Notes: generated by a model from the sequence alone, not told the origin. Positions 1 through 9,538 are shown, counted from the stretch's first letter. The stretch: 64,000 nt of DNA from CAIWHR01 sp040007035 (GCA_040007035.1 JBDTVU010000004.1:6949-70948), one strand, 5' to 3'. Made by a program: numbers and translations.

Positions 1-291
1 GTACTCGAAGTCCGACACCGCGCGCAGGCCGCGCAGGATCACCCGCGCGCCGTGCGCATGGACGAAATCCATCAGCAGCGACGAGAACGCATCGACCTCG
101 ACGTTGGCGTACGGCGCCAGCACCTCGCGCGCGAGCAGGACGCGCTCCGGCGTCGAGAACAGCGGATGCTTCGACTCGCTGTCGGCGATGCCGACGACCA
201 CGCGGTCGAACAGCCGCGCGGCACGGCGGACGAGGTCCTCGTGCCCGCGCGTCAGCGGATCGAACGTGCCGGGATAGACGACGGTGAGCAT
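1..291 (-). CDS. coaD: Phosphopantetheine adenylyltransferase, 3' end cut by window edge
   Basis: CoaD transfers AMP from ATP to 4'-phosphopantetheine, the penultimate step of coenzyme A synthesis, in the cytoplasm. The 97 visible codons begin MLTVVYPGTFDPLTRGHEDL. This carries the nucleotidyltransferase T/HxGH-type motif (TRGHEDL, about residues 14-20) right after the first beta strand, as in the family. Later the segment SSLLMDFVHAHGARVILRGLR matches the family's pantetheine-binding region. The ATG at 289-291 is chosen because the protein starts directly with the first core strand. The full family length is about 160 residues, so roughly 40 percent lies beyond base 1. It follows rsmD on the same strand after 70 bp, a common proteobacterial pairing, and is probably co-transcribed with it. 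Confidence 0.95.
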   Translation of the reverse strand, partial: MLTVVYPGTFDPLTRGHEDLVRRAARLFDRVVVGIADSESKHPLFSTPERVLLAREVLAPYANVEVDAFSSLLMDFVHAHGARVILRGLRAVSDFEY

Positions 292-361
292 GGGGTCGGG
301 TGAAAGCGGTAGTGCGGCAAGGGGCGGGTGCGAGCGCGAAAACTCCATCGCGAGCAGCGAA

Positions 362-922
362 TCACGACTCGGCTCCCGCGCGGGCGAAAAGATGATAATG
401 CACCTGCCCTGCCTTGTCGCGCCGCCACGCGGTGAGCGGCAGCGGAGGCTCGAGCGGCCGACCTGACTCGGCGTAGACAAAACCCCCGGGTTCGAGATGG
501 TCGGCGCACGCCGGCAGCAACCAGGGCCACGGATTGTCCGCAAACGGGGGATCGGCGAAGATCACGTCGAACCGCCGTCGCTCACGCACGAGGAATCCGC
601 GCACGTCGGCAGCGTGCGTCTCCAGCGCCGTCGCACCCAGCGTCGCTGCCGTTGCAGCGAGCGCGTCGATGGCGGGACGACTGCGGTCGACAGCCACGGC
701 CAGCGAAGCGCCGCGCGACACCGCCTCGAGCGACAGCGCCCCCGTGCCCGCGTAGAGATCGAGGCACCGCTTGCCGGTGAGTTCCTGCCCCAGCCAGTTG
801 AACAGCGTCTCGCGGACGCGGTCCGGCGTCGGCCGCAGACCGTCGCCCGGCGGAAAGCGGATCACCCGCCCGCGCCAGGCGCCGCCGATGATGCGGACAC
901 GATTCGCCGTGGGCTTGGGCAC
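362..922 (-). CDS. rsmD: 16S rRNA (guanine-966-N2)-methyltransferase RsmD
   Basis: RsmD uses S-adenosylmethionine to methylate N2 of G966 in 16S rRNA of the assembling 30S subunit. The 186-residue protein has the expected family length. It shows an N-terminal VRIIGGAWRGR segment (about 9-19) typical of RsmD, the SAM-binding motif LDLYAGTG (about 54-61), and the catalytic DPPF (124-127) used by N6/N2 amino-methyltransferases. It lies upstream of coaD on the minus strand and diverges from ftsY, an arrangement seen in many proteobacteria where ftsY and rsmD are neighbours. Nothing looks broken. The start at 922 gives MPKPTANRVRIIGG, with little room for an alternative. Confidence 0.94.
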   Translation of the reverse strand: MPKPTANRVRIIGGAWRGRVIRFPPGDGLRPTPDRVRETLFNWLGQELTGKRCLDLYAGTGALSLEAVSRGASLAVAVDRSRPAIDALAATAATLGATALETHAADVRGFLVRERRRFDVIFADPPFADNPWPWLLPACADHLEPGGFVYAESGRPLEPPLPLTAWRRDKAGQVHYHLFARAGAES

Positions 923-986
923 CGGAGGGTCTGGGGAAGGGTCGGGCAGTGCGGACGGCCGCGGCGGGCTGCCGCGGGAGCGTAAA

Positions 987-992
987 ATTATA
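987..992 (-). promoter_or_regulatory. Possible -10 element for rsmD in the rsmD-ftsY divergent gap
   Basis: Read on the minus strand, the bases are a perfect TATAAT. They sit in the only AT-rich spot of the 129 bp gap between the divergent rsmD and ftsY genes. No good -35 hexamer is seen 16-18 bp upstream, so the assignment is weak. The same patch read on the plus strand gives TAAAAT (983-988), which could serve ftsY. Confidence 0.3.
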
Positions 993-1051
993 GCGTTGCC
1001 GCACTGCGGGCCGCCGTCCGCGCTCTTCCGCCCACCCGCTCCAGCCCCGCG

Positions 1052-2011
1052 ATGTTCGATCTGTTCAAGCGCAAGCCCGCCGACGACGGCGTCGCCCCGG
1101 AAGAGGACCGGCGAACGTGGGGCGAACGGCTGCGGTCCGGACTGACGAAGTCGCGCGAGAAGCTAGCCGGCGCGCTGACTTCCGCTTTCGGCCGCAAGAC
1201 GCTCGACCTGGAAACGCTGGAGGCGCTCGAGGCGGCGCTGATCGGCGCCGATGTCGGGATGCCGGCGACGCGCCGGCTCCTCGCCGACCTCGAGTCCCGC
1301 TGGAAGAACGCGGGCGCCGACAGCGATCCGAAAGCGATGCTGAAGGAAGCGCTGCGGGAGCTGGTCGCGCCGCTCGAGCGACCGCTCGTCGTCACCGCGG
1401 CGCGGCCGTTCGTCATCATGCTCGCCGGGGTCAACGGCGCCGGCAAGACGACTTCGATCGGCAAGCTGGCCCGGCATTTCCAGGCGCAGGGGCTGTCGGT
1501 CCTGCTGGCTGCCGGCGACACGTTCCGCGCCGCGGCGCGCGAGCAGCTCGCCGTATGGGGCGCGCGCAACGGCGTCGCGGTGATCGCGCAGGAGGGCGGC
1601 GACGCGGCGGCGGTGATGTTCGACGCCATCGCCGCCGCGAGGGCGCGCGGGATCGACGTCGTCCTTGCCGATACCGCTGGCCGGCTACCGACCCAGTTGA
1701 ACCTGATGGACGAGATCCGCAAGGTCCGGCGCGTGATCCAGAAAGCCGAGCCGACGGCGCCCCACGAGACGCTGCTGGTCCTCGACGCCAACACCGGCCA
1801 GAACGCGCTGGCGCAGGTGAGGGCGTTCGACGACGCGCTGGCGTTGACCGGCCTCGTGCTGACGAAGCTCGACGGCACCGCCAAGGGCGGCGTGGTCGCG
1901 GCGATCGCCACCGAGCACCCGATTCCGCTGCTGTTCATCGGCGTCGGCGAGGGGGTCGACGACCTGAAGCCGTTCGTTGCCGCCGAGTTCGTCGACGCGC
2001 TCGTCGGCTGA
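1052..2011 (+). CDS. ftsY: Signal recognition particle receptor FtsY
   Basis: FtsY is the membrane-associated GTPase that docks SRP-ribosome complexes at the SecYEG translocon. The 319-residue protein has an N-terminal helical N domain and a G domain. The G domain carries the P-loop GVNGAGKT (about 126-133), the DTAGR motif (G3), and TKLDGTAKGG (G4 and the following region) near the C-terminus. The acidic A domain found in enteric FtsY is almost absent: only about 25 residues precede the N domain, so membrane attachment probably relies on the basic N-terminal helix. The ATG at 1052 gives MFDLFKRKPADD, a typical short-form start. It is divergent from rsmD and is followed by about 390 bp before rpoH. 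Confidence 0.96.
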   Translation: MFDLFKRKPADDGVAPEEDRRTWGERLRSGLTKSREKLAGALTSAFGRKTLDLETLEALEAALIGADVGMPATRRLLADLESRWKNAGADSDPKAMLKEALRELVAPLERPLVVTAARPFVIMLAGVNGAGKTTSIGKLARHFQAQGLSVLLAAGDTFRAAAREQLAVWGARNGVAVIAQEGGDAAAVMFDAIAAARARGIDVVLADTAGRLPTQLNLMDEIRKVRRVIQKAEPTAPHETLLVLDANTGQNALAQVRAFDDALALTGLVLTKLDGTAKGGVVAAIATEHPIPLLFIGVGEGVDDLKPFVAAEFVDALVG

Positions 2012-2012
2012 C

Positions 2013-2058
2013 GGCGGGACGTGGGCAGCGGCGCGGCCCCTGCGCCGTTCGTCCCGCC
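2013..2058 (+). terminator. Stem-loop just after ftsY, possible terminator
   Basis: Two bases after the ftsY stop codon, GGCGGGACG (2013-2021) is repeated inverted as CGTCCCGCC (2050-2058). A second small stem (GGCGC/GCGCC) lies inside the loop. No T-run follows, so it may be a rho-dependent end or an RNA-stabilising hairpin. The rest of 2059-2300 shows no supported gene. Confidence 0.35.
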
Positions 2059-2300
2059 GCTTCAGGGATTCGTCGCCCCATCGGACGCCCGCTCTTGCCG
2101 GCACGCAGGCGGTCCGCGGGCGACGTGAAGCCCCGGTTCGGGCGAAGGAGCGAGCGCACACTCTCCTTACAAGCCTCATAACGCGGGATCGAGTTCCATG
2201 AGCCCGGGACGAGCCGTGAGCGCGACGCGGAACGCTTCGACGACCCGGAAGACCGCTCGGGGCAGTACCCGACAATTCTGCTCAGGAACTTTTCCACCCT

Positions 2301-2330
2301 TTGGCACTCAGAAGTGGCGAGTGCTAAAAT
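2301..2330 (+). promoter_or_regulatory. CIRCE operator overlapping the rpoH promoter
   Basis: TTGGCACTC (2301-2309), nine spacer bases, then GAGTGCTAA (2319-2327) form the CIRCE inverted repeat. It has one mismatch to the classical TTAGCACTC-N9-GAGTGCTAA. The same bases hold a sigma-70-type promoter: TTGGCA (2301-2306) as -35, an 18 bp spacer, and TAAAAT (2325-2330) as -10 with an extended TGn in front. Binding of the heat-shock repressor HrcA here would directly block RNA polymerase. The expected transcription start is near 2337, about 65 bp before the rpoH ATG. hrcA itself is not in the window. Confidence 0.85.
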
Positions 2331-2403
2331 GGCTGCGGGCGGTTGGATCGGGGCGCGAAGGGCGCTCCGCCGCACCGGCAGCCCGGCGAAGGAGATTCCG
2401 ACG

Positions 2404-3258
<855 letters not shown>

Positions 3259-3281
3259 CGCGGTTTTCCCGTCAGCAGCAA

Positions 3282-3314
3282 GCGAGAACGCCGGCCCCGT
3301 GCCGGCGTTCTCGC
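3282..3314. terminator. Bidirectional terminator between rpoH and kup
   Basis: GCGAGAACGCCGGC (3282-3295), a five-base loop CCCGT, then the exact inverse complement (3301-3314) form a perfect 14 bp hairpin between two convergent genes. No T-run follows on either strand. Position and strength favour a shared transcription end. Confidence 0.7.
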
Positions 3315-3346
3315 ATTCGGAAGGCCCCGCTCGCCGGCTCGCGCCG

Positions 3347-5227
3347 CTACAGCTCCACCTGCGTGCCGAGCTCGACTACGCGGTTCGTCGGCACGTGGAA
3401 GAAGTCGGTGGCCTTGACCGCCATCTTCGACAGCGCGACGAACAGCCGCTCACGCCACAGCGCCATTCCCGGCGACACGGTGGCGATCAGCGTCTCGCGG
3501 GAGACGAAGAACGACGTGTCCATCATGTCGAACTCGAGCCCGCGATCGGCGCAGGTCTCGAGCAGCACGGGGATGTCCGGGTCCTCGATGAACCCGAAGT
3601 ACGTCTCGAGCTGGTAGAACTCGTGGCCCAGCCGGGTGATCACCATGCGCTCCGCAGGCGCAACGCGCGGGATGTCCCGCGTGTGGACGGTCAGGAACAC
3701 GACGCGGTCGTGCAGCACCTTGTTGTGCTTCAGGTTGTGCAGGAGCGCGTGCGGAACGCGGTTCGACGTCGACGTCAGGAACACTGCTGTGCCGGGCACC
3801 CGCGGCGGCGGGCTCGTGCCGACGCTTTCGATGAACGCGTCGAGCGGCATCGAGTCCGCCTCCAGCCGGTCCATCAGGATCGAGCGTCCGCGCTTCCACG
3901 TCGTCAGCAGCGTGAACACGGCCCCGCCGATGAGCAGCGGGAACCAGCCGCCCTCGGGAATCTTGAGCGAATTCGACGCCAGGAACGCGAAGTCGATGCA
4001 CAGCAGCGGGACGGCGATCGCAAGTGCGACCGGGCGGCCCCAGTGCCAGACGCGGCGCATGACGACGTAGATCAGCACCGAGTCGATCATCATCGCCATC
4101 GTCACCGCGATGCCGTACGCGGCGGCGAGGTTGTCGGACCTCCGGAATCCGAGCAGAAGCAGCGTCACCGCGACGAACAGCGTCCAGTTGACGAACGGCA
4201 CGTAGATCTGCCCGATCTCGCGGTCGGAGGTGTGCAGGATCTTGAGCCGCGGGCAGTAGCCCATCTGGATCGCCTGCCGGGTCAGCGAGAACGCGCCGGA
4301 GATCACCGCCTGCGACGCGATCACCGCCGCCATCGTCGCCAGGATCACCAGCGGGAACAGGCCCCATTGCGGCGCCAGCAGGTAGAACGGGTTCTTGATC
4401 GCCGCGCCGTCGGCGAGCACCAGCGCGCCCTGCCCGAAGTAGTTGAGGACGAGCGCCGGCATCACCGCCCACAGCCATGCCCGCCGGATCGGCGTCACCC
4501 CGAAATGGCCCATGTCCGCGTACAGTGCCTCGGTGCCGGTGACCGCGAGGACGATGGCGCCCAGGGCGAGGAACGCGGCCTTCGGGTTCGCCACCACGAA
4601 CGCCAGCCCGTGATGCGGGCTCAACGCCGCCAGCACGCCGGGCCGCTCGGCGATCTGCAGGATCCCGAGCACGGCGAGCACGGCGAACCAGACGCACATC
4701 ACGGGGCCGAACATCACGCCGACCGACGCGGTGCCGCGCTTCTGGATCCAGAACAGGCCGATCACGATCGCCACCGACACCGGCACCACGTACGCGTGCA
4801 GCGCCGGCGCCATCACCTCGAGGCCCTCGACGGCGCCCAGCACGGTGATCGCCGGCGTGATCATGCCGTCGCCGTAGAACATCGCCGCGCCGAAAATGCC
4901 GAATCCGACCAGCCACCACCGCGTGCGCGACCGGAGCTCGACGCCGCGCGACACGAGGGCCGTCAGCGCCAGGATCCCGCCTTCGCCGCGGTTGTCGGCG
5001 CGCATGATCAGCGTCACGTACTTCAGCGTGACGATGACCACCAGCGACCAGAACACGATCGACAGCAGGCCGTAGACGTTGGCCGGCGTGAGCGCCAGGC
5101 CGTGCTCGCCCGAGAACACGACGCGCATCGTGTACAGCGGCGACGTGCCGACGTCGCCGTAGACGACACCGAGCGCGCCGAGGATCAGCGGCGCCAGCGG
5201 CTTTTTCGGATCGGGGGCGGCAGTCAA
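3347..5227 (-). CDS. kup: Low-affinity potassium transporter Kup
   Basis: Kup is a K+/H+ symporter of the KUP/HAK family in the inner membrane. The 626-residue product has the family N-terminal signature LGALGVVYGDVGTSPLYTMR (about 16-35) and about twelve hydrophobic helices. These are followed by a cytoplasmic C-terminal domain of about 170 residues ending in RVVELGTQVEL, as is usual. The chosen start is a TTG at 5225-5227. No ATG or GTG extends further in frame, and later starts would cut into helix 1; no clear ribosome site is visible, so the exact start is uncertain. It is the last gene of the ntrY-ntrX direction, 152 bp after ntrX. That slot often holds trkA/trkH potassium genes in related genomes, so a potassium transporter fits the position. 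Confidence 0.94.
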   Translation of the reverse strand: MTAAPDPKKPLAPLILGALGVVYGDVGTSPLYTMRVVFSGEHGLALTPANVYGLLSIVFWSLVVIVTLKYVTLIMRADNRGEGGILALTALVSRGVELRSRTRWWLVGFGIFGAAMFYGDGMITPAITVLGAVEGLEVMAPALHAYVVPVSVAIVIGLFWIQKRGTASVGVMFGPVMCVWFAVLAVLGILQIAERPGVLAALSPHHGLAFVVANPKAAFLALGAIVLAVTGTEALYADMGHFGVTPIRRAWLWAVMPALVLNYFGQGALVLADGAAIKNPFYLLAPQWGLFPLVILATMAAVIASQAVISGAFSLTRQAIQMGYCPRLKILHTSDREIGQIYVPFVNWTLFVAVTLLLLGFRRSDNLAAAYGIAVTMAMMIDSVLIYVVMRRVWHWGRPVALAIAVPLLCIDFAFLASNSLKIPEGGWFPLLIGGAVFTLLTTWKRGRSILMDRLEADSMPLDAFIESVGTSPPPRVPGTAVFLTSTSNRVPHALLHNLKHNKVLHDRVVFLTVHTRDIPRVAPAERMVITRLGHEFYQLETYFGFIEDPDIPVLLETCADRGLEFDMMDTSFFVSRETLIATVSPGMALWRERLFVALSKMAVKATDFFHVPTNRVVELGTQVEL

Positions 5228-5379
5228 GTGGGAGAGGGTGCTGGGCCGGTCGGCGGACGACCGCCGGCACAGCGCGTTCGAGTCGCGACGATCAGGCGCC
5301 GCCGTCGGTTGCGGTCGCGATGCCCGATTCGCGCGGCGGGGGGCCGCGGTCGGTCGCCCTCGAGATGCCGCGGTGTCGC

Positions 5380-6684
5380 TCAGGTGCCATTGTCGTCGCC
5401 GCGCCGCGCGAACCGGATGTTGAGCTGCTTCAGTTTCCGATAAAGGTGCGTGCGCTCGAGCCCGGCCCGCTCGGCCACCCGGCTCATGTTGCTCTGTTCC
5501 CGCCCCAGCAGCTGCTCGAAGTAGATCCGCTCGAACGCCTCCCGCGCATCGCGCAGCGGAAGCTCGAAGAATCGGGCGGTGATCTCGGGCGCGACTGCGT
5601 GGTGCGCTGCCGCCGCCTCACCGAGCAGCCGTTTCACGTGGTCCGGCGTGATCTCGCCCTGGCCCGGGTTGAGCACGAGATTGGCGATCACGTTCTGCAG
5701 ATGGTCGAGGTTGCCCGGCCAGTAGGCGTTCGCGAGCGTGGCCATCGCCGCGCCCTGCAGCGCGGCCAGCGGTCGCGCAACGCCCTGCTGCGCGCTTTGC
5801 TGCTGCAGCGCGATGTCGCGCCAGAACCGCTCGATCAGCGCCGGAATGTCGTCGCGCCGCGACCGCAGCGGCGGCAGCATCACTGCGCCGGCGGACAGCG
5901 CCGACAGCAGCGCCGCGTCGAACTTGCCTTCGGCCGCGAGGTTGCCCAGCGGCTCGGCGCTGGTCGTGACCAGCGTCACCCCGGCCTTCCCGAGTTTCGG
6001 CAGCAGGAACGCGAGCCCCTTCTGCTCGGCCTTCGAGTACTGTCCGATCTCGGCGCAGTACAGCGTGCCGTCGCGCGCCTCCTCGAGCAGCGCGAGCGGG
6101 TTCGCGACCAGCCGGGCGCCGGTCGGCATGGCGATCCACGGCGTGTCCGGCAGCCGCAGCGCATGCGCGGCGGCGTCGTGGCCGGTGCCGGCCTCGCCCA
6201 GGATCAGCAGCGGCCGCCGCGCGACGAGTATCTGCTCGATCGCCCGTTCGACGTCGCGCACGGCGGCGCTCGCGCCGAGCGCGGCCAGCGACACGTGCCG
6301 CGGCTCCTTCGCCATCGCCGTCTTCAGCGCGCGCGACACGGTGCCCAGCAGCTTCTGCAATCCGACCGGCTTTTCGAGGAAGTCGAACGCGCCGATCTTG
6401 GTCGCCTCGACCGCGGTCTCGATCGTACCGTGGCCGGACATCATCACCACCGGCATCGTCAACTGGCCCGACGCCGCCCACTCGCGCAACAGCGTCACGC
6501 CGTCGGTGTCCGGCATCCAGATGTCGAGCAGCACCAGCGCGGGCTGCTGCTTGTGCCGGTAGTTCCTCGCCTCGGTCGCGTTCTCGGCGAGGCTCACGCG
6601 GTAGCCCTCGTCCTGCAGGATCTCGGAAAGCAGCTCGCGGATGCCGACTTCATCGTCGACGATGAGGATTTCGCTGGCAATCAT
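5380..6684 (-). CDS. ntrX: NtrX-like response regulator with a degenerate AAA+ domain
   Basis: This is the response regulator partner of the kinase encoded just upstream. The receiver domain (1-120) has the acidic pocket DDE and phospho-acceptor D54 in VLLDIWMPD. The middle region has the length of a sigma-54 activator ATPase domain, but the key residues are gone. Walker A reads GEAGTGHD with His in place of the essential Lys, Walker B reads CAEIG instead of LDEIG, and no GAFTGA sigma-54 contact loop is present. The C-terminus keeps a Fis-type helix-turn-helix (NMSRVAERAGLERTHLYRKL). It therefore probably binds DNA in response to phosphorylation but does not drive sigma-54 open-complex formation. 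ntrY ends 10 bp before its start. Confidence 0.9.
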   Translation of the reverse strand: MIASEILIVDDEVGIRELLSEILQDEGYRVSLAENATEARNYRHKQQPALVLLDIWMPDTDGVTLLREWAASGQLTMPVVMMSGHGTIETAVEATKIGAFDFLEKPVGLQKLLGTVSRALKTAMAKEPRHVSLAALGASAAVRDVERAIEQILVARRPLLILGEAGTGHDAAAHALRLPDTPWIAMPTGARLVANPLALLEEARDGTLYCAEIGQYSKAEQKGLAFLLPKLGKAGVTLVTTSAEPLGNLAAEGKFDAALLSALSAGAVMLPPLRSRRDDIPALIERFWRDIALQQQSAQQGVARPLAALQGAAMATLANAYWPGNLDHLQNVIANLVLNPGQGEITPDHVKRLLGEAAAAHHAVAPEITARFFELPLRDAREAFERIYFEQLLGREQSNMSRVAERAGLERTHLYRKLKQLNIRFARRGDDNGT

Positions 6685-6694
6685 CGCGCCTATC

Positions 6695-8848
6695 CTACGC
6701 TGCCTTCGGCGCCGGGAACACGAGCATCACGCGCGCACCGCGCGGAGACAGGTTGGAGAGCTCGACGCGTCCATGGTGCTCCTCGATGATTTTCTTCACG
6801 ATCGCGAGCCCGAGCCCCGTGCCTTTCGCCTTAGTCGTCACGTACGGCTCGAACGCTCGCTGCAGCACGTCGGCGGCGAATCCGGCGCCTGCGTCGGAAA
6901 ACGACAGCGCGACCTCGTCGCCACTGCCCGCGAGCGCGATCTCGTAGCACGGATCGGCGACGTCGGCCTGCGCGTCGATCGCATTCCGGAGGAGGTTGTG
7001 GAACACCTGGCGCAGGCGGGTCGGTTCGCCGTGGATCACGAGCGGCTCGGGGGGAAGGGACAACAGAACGTGCGGCCGCAGATTGTCGTACAACGCGAGC
7101 ACGTCGAGCAAGAGGGCGGACAGGTCGACCGCCTGCATCGTCCCCGGGCGCGGCTGGCGCGCGTAGACGGCGAAGTCGTCGACCATCTGCTTCATCGCGG
7201 CGACCTGGGCGATGATCGTGTGCGCGCCGCGCTTCAGTATCTCCTGATCCGGCGCTTCGAGCTTCGGCGCCAGCTTGACCTCCAGCCGCTCGGCCGAGAG
7301 CTGGATCGGCGTCAGCGGGTTCTTGATCTCGTGCGCGAGCCGCCGCGCGACCTCGGCCCACGCGGCGTCGCGCTGCGCCTGCGCGAGGTCGGTCACGTCG
7401 TCGAACACGACGACGTAGCCGGCGACGGGCGTCACCGGCAGCCGCGAACCGCGCAGCAGAAGCGCGCGAGTCAGCGTCGCCACCGCGAGTTCCGCCTGCT
7501 TCTGCCACTGCCCGTCGCGGCTCGCGCGGAACGCTTCGGCGACGAGGCCGGCGAACGGCGCCAGCGCCGGCAGCTTGCGACCCCAGTCGGCCAGCGCCGT
7601 CCCGGTGAGCTCGGTCAGCGGCTGCTGCAGGATCACCGCCGCGCTTGCGTTTGCCGTCCGCAGCCGATACCGATCGTCGAACGCGAGCACACCGGCCGAC
7701 AGGTTGCCGAGGATGCTCTCGAGGTACGCGCGCGTGGTCTCGATCGCGCGGCGGCCCTCCTCGGTCTTCTGCTGCGCCTCGGCGAGCTGCGCCGTCATCG
7801 TGTTGAACGATTCGGTCAGCACGCCGAGCTCGTCCTTCGAGGTGACCGGCTGCCGCCGCGTGAAGTCGCCCTGCGCCACCGCACGCGTGCCCTCGGCCAG
7901 CAGCCCGAGCGGCGCCGAGAAGCGCTCCGACAGCACGACGGCGAGCCCGAGCGCCGAAGTGAGCGCCAGCAGCAGCGTCAGCGTCAGCGTCAGCGCGTAC
8001 AGGCGCCGGAGCGCCTGGCGCGAGAACGAGATCTCCTGATAGTCGCGCGAGCCGGCCTGCACCTTCTCGATGTCCTGCCCCAACCCCTTCGGCACCAGCT
8101 CGACGACCTGCAGCACCTTCAACGGCTCGAGCCGGTCGTCGCTGTTGACCGGGACCACGACGCGCAGCCGCAGCGCGCCCTCCCCCGCCTGCTCGACCGC
8201 GGAAAAGGTCTGCTGCAGCCGCGCCCGCCGCAGCGCCTGCGCCGGCGGCGGCTCGGGCGTCGCCGTCGAACCGCTGGTGCCGGCGACGGCCAGCACGGCG
8301 CCGCCCGACGAGAACAGCGCCGCCTCGTAGACGCCGGCCTGCTCGGCCGCACGATTGAGGCGCGTCGCCACGCCGGCGATGCCGGGTTCCGCCATCGTCA
8401 GCGCGATCTGGCCGGCTTTGTTCGCGGTGTCCTTCAGCAGGAAGTCGAGTGCGCCTCGGCCGAGGTTCAATCCACCTTCGAGCGCACGGTCGACGCGGAC
8501 GTCGAACCAGCTCTCGATGCTGCGGCCGAGGAACTGCACCGACACTGCGTAGACGAGCGCGCCCGGCAGCACGGCGACCAGCGCGAACAGGAACACCAAC
8601 CGCACCGCGAGCCGGGAGCCGAACACACCGCGCTTGAGGTTGCGTCGCAGCCGCCAGAGCTGGTAGCCGACGATCAGCATCAGCAGCACGACCATCGCGC
8701 CGTTGACCACCAGCAGGACGTCGTAGCGCCCGGCGAAGAGTTCGGTGTTGGCCGACGCCGTCGCCAGCAGGAACAGCGTGATCGCGCCGAGGCACGCGAA
8801 CGCGAGCAGCAGCCAGCGCACGCCACGCGGCGGCAGCATCCGGTTCAC
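6695..8848 (-). CDS. ntrY: NtrY-like membrane sensor histidine kinase
   Basis: NtrY-type kinase paired with ntrX, proposed in other proteobacteria to sense nitrogen, redox or envelope state. The 717-residue protein starts with hydrophobic helices, then has a periplasmic segment, another membrane helix (the repetitive LTLTLTLLLALTSALGLAVV), a HAMP linker, a PAS domain, the HisKA box LAHEIKNPLTPIQL (His near residue 505) and an HATPase domain with a GxGLGLAIVKKI motif. The chosen GTG start (8846-8848) overlaps the upstream gene's stop as GTGA and has GGAG nine bases upstream. An alternative GTG at 8890 would extend it by 14 codons into the upstream gene, and an ATG at 8839 would shorten it by three. 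Confidence 0.92.
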   Translation of the reverse strand: MNRMLPPRGVRWLLLAFACLGAITLFLLATASANTELFAGRYDVLLVVNGAMVVLLMLIVGYQLWRLRRNLKRGVFGSRLAVRLVFLFALVAVLPGALVYAVSVQFLGRSIESWFDVRVDRALEGGLNLGRGALDFLLKDTANKAGQIALTMAEPGIAGVATRLNRAAEQAGVYEAALFSSGGAVLAVAGTSGSTATPEPPPAQALRRARLQQTFSAVEQAGEGALRLRVVVPVNSDDRLEPLKVLQVVELVPKGLGQDIEKVQAGSRDYQEISFSRQALRRLYALTLTLTLLLALTSALGLAVVLSERFSAPLGLLAEGTRAVAQGDFTRRQPVTSKDELGVLTESFNTMTAQLAEAQQKTEEGRRAIETTRAYLESILGNLSAGVLAFDDRYRLRTANASAAVILQQPLTELTGTALADWGRKLPALAPFAGLVAEAFRASRDGQWQKQAELAVATLTRALLLRGSRLPVTPVAGYVVVFDDVTDLAQAQRDAAWAEVARRLAHEIKNPLTPIQLSAERLEVKLAPKLEAPDQEILKRGAHTIIAQVAAMKQMVDDFAVYARQPRPGTMQAVDLSALLLDVLALYDNLRPHVLLSLPPEPLVIHGEPTRLRQVFHNLLRNAIDAQADVADPCYEIALAGSGDEVALSFSDAGAGFAADVLQRAFEPYVTTKAKGTGLGLAIVKKIIEEHHGRVELSNLSPRGARVMLVFPAPKAA

Positions 8849-9456
8849 GGCGTAAAGCTCCAGCGGTGCCAGTCGGAGCCGAGCGTCCACTCGCGCGAGG
8901 CCAGCGCATTCACCTGGAACGGCTTCGGCAACTGGTTGCCGTCGAGCCGCAGCCTGACCGCGGCTTCGTAGCGGACGCCTTTGGCCAGCTGGTCGCGCCG
9001 GGCCACCGGGCGCGACGTGACGCGCGACAGCAGGCGCTCGACTTCGTCCAGCGAATTGAACGTCTGCCCGAGCAGCCCGCTCGATGCGCGATACGTCCGC
9101 GTCAGCGCGTTATACGAGAGGCGGTACTGCGTGGTGTACGACAGCACCTTCTCGTCGAGCCAGTACCAGCGGGGCCGCAGCACCTCGAATTCGAGCAGAA
9201 AGTAGAGCGGGATGCCCTTCTGCAGCGCCTCATCGAGCGTCGGGTTGATCGCGAGCTCGAATTCGGCGTTGAGGTCCCACGAATCGTCCTCCGCGCGAAG
9301 CTCCGCGGACCGAACGACGATCGAGTCGGCGCGGGCCGGCGACGGCGCAAGCGTCCCGGCGAACGCGAGCAGCGCTGCGAGCGCGTGCACCAGCGCCCGC
9401 GCAAGCGACGGTCGGGCAGTTGGGGCACGGGCGGCGTGGAGGGTCGCGGAAGGCAT
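8845..9456 (-). CDS. DUF4390 exported protein
   Basis: This 203-residue protein is predicted to be exported: a basic N-terminus is followed by a hydrophobic stretch (ALVHALAALLAFAGTLAPSPARA, about 21-43) ending in an Ala-x-Ala-type cleavage site. The mature part contains NAEFELAINPTLDEALQKGIPLYFLLEFEVLRPRWYW, which matches the DUF4390 family. That family regularly sits between rsmB and the ntrYX pair in betaproteobacteria, as here. The gene ends inside the GTGA overlap with ntrY, so the two are likely translationally coupled. A role as periplasmic partner of NtrY is inference from this linkage. The ATG at 9456 is chosen because it places the signal peptide at the N-terminus; longer frames run into rsmB. 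Confidence 0.85.
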   Translation of the reverse strand: MPSATLHAARAPTARPSLARALVHALAALLAFAGTLAPSPARADSIVVRSAELRAEDDSWDLNAEFELAINPTLDEALQKGIPLYFLLEFEVLRPRWYWLDEKVLSYTTQYRLSYNALTRTYRASSGLLGQTFNSLDEVERLLSRVTSRPVARRDQLAKGVRYEAAVRLRLDGNQLPKPFQVNALASREWTLGSDWHRWSFTP

Positions 9457-9538
9457 GCCGGCGGTGGAAGCGACGGGCGCAGGGGCAACGCGGCCACCGG
9501 CGTCGCAGCGGGCGAACGCGGCAGGGCGCGCCCCGCCG

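Noticed and set aside
3386..3402. A CACGTG core inside kup, checked as a third parS site
   Set aside because: Only the central six bases match. The flanks do not fit the parS 16-mer.
3299..5443. A 714-codon plus-strand frame opposite kup
   Set aside because: It is an antisense artefact: low-complexity His/Arg/Asp/Gln composition and full overlap with kup.
7960..8000. AGCGTC repeats within ntrY
   Set aside because: They code a Leu/Thr-rich membrane helix (LTLTLT) and look like ordinary coding repetition, not a separate element.
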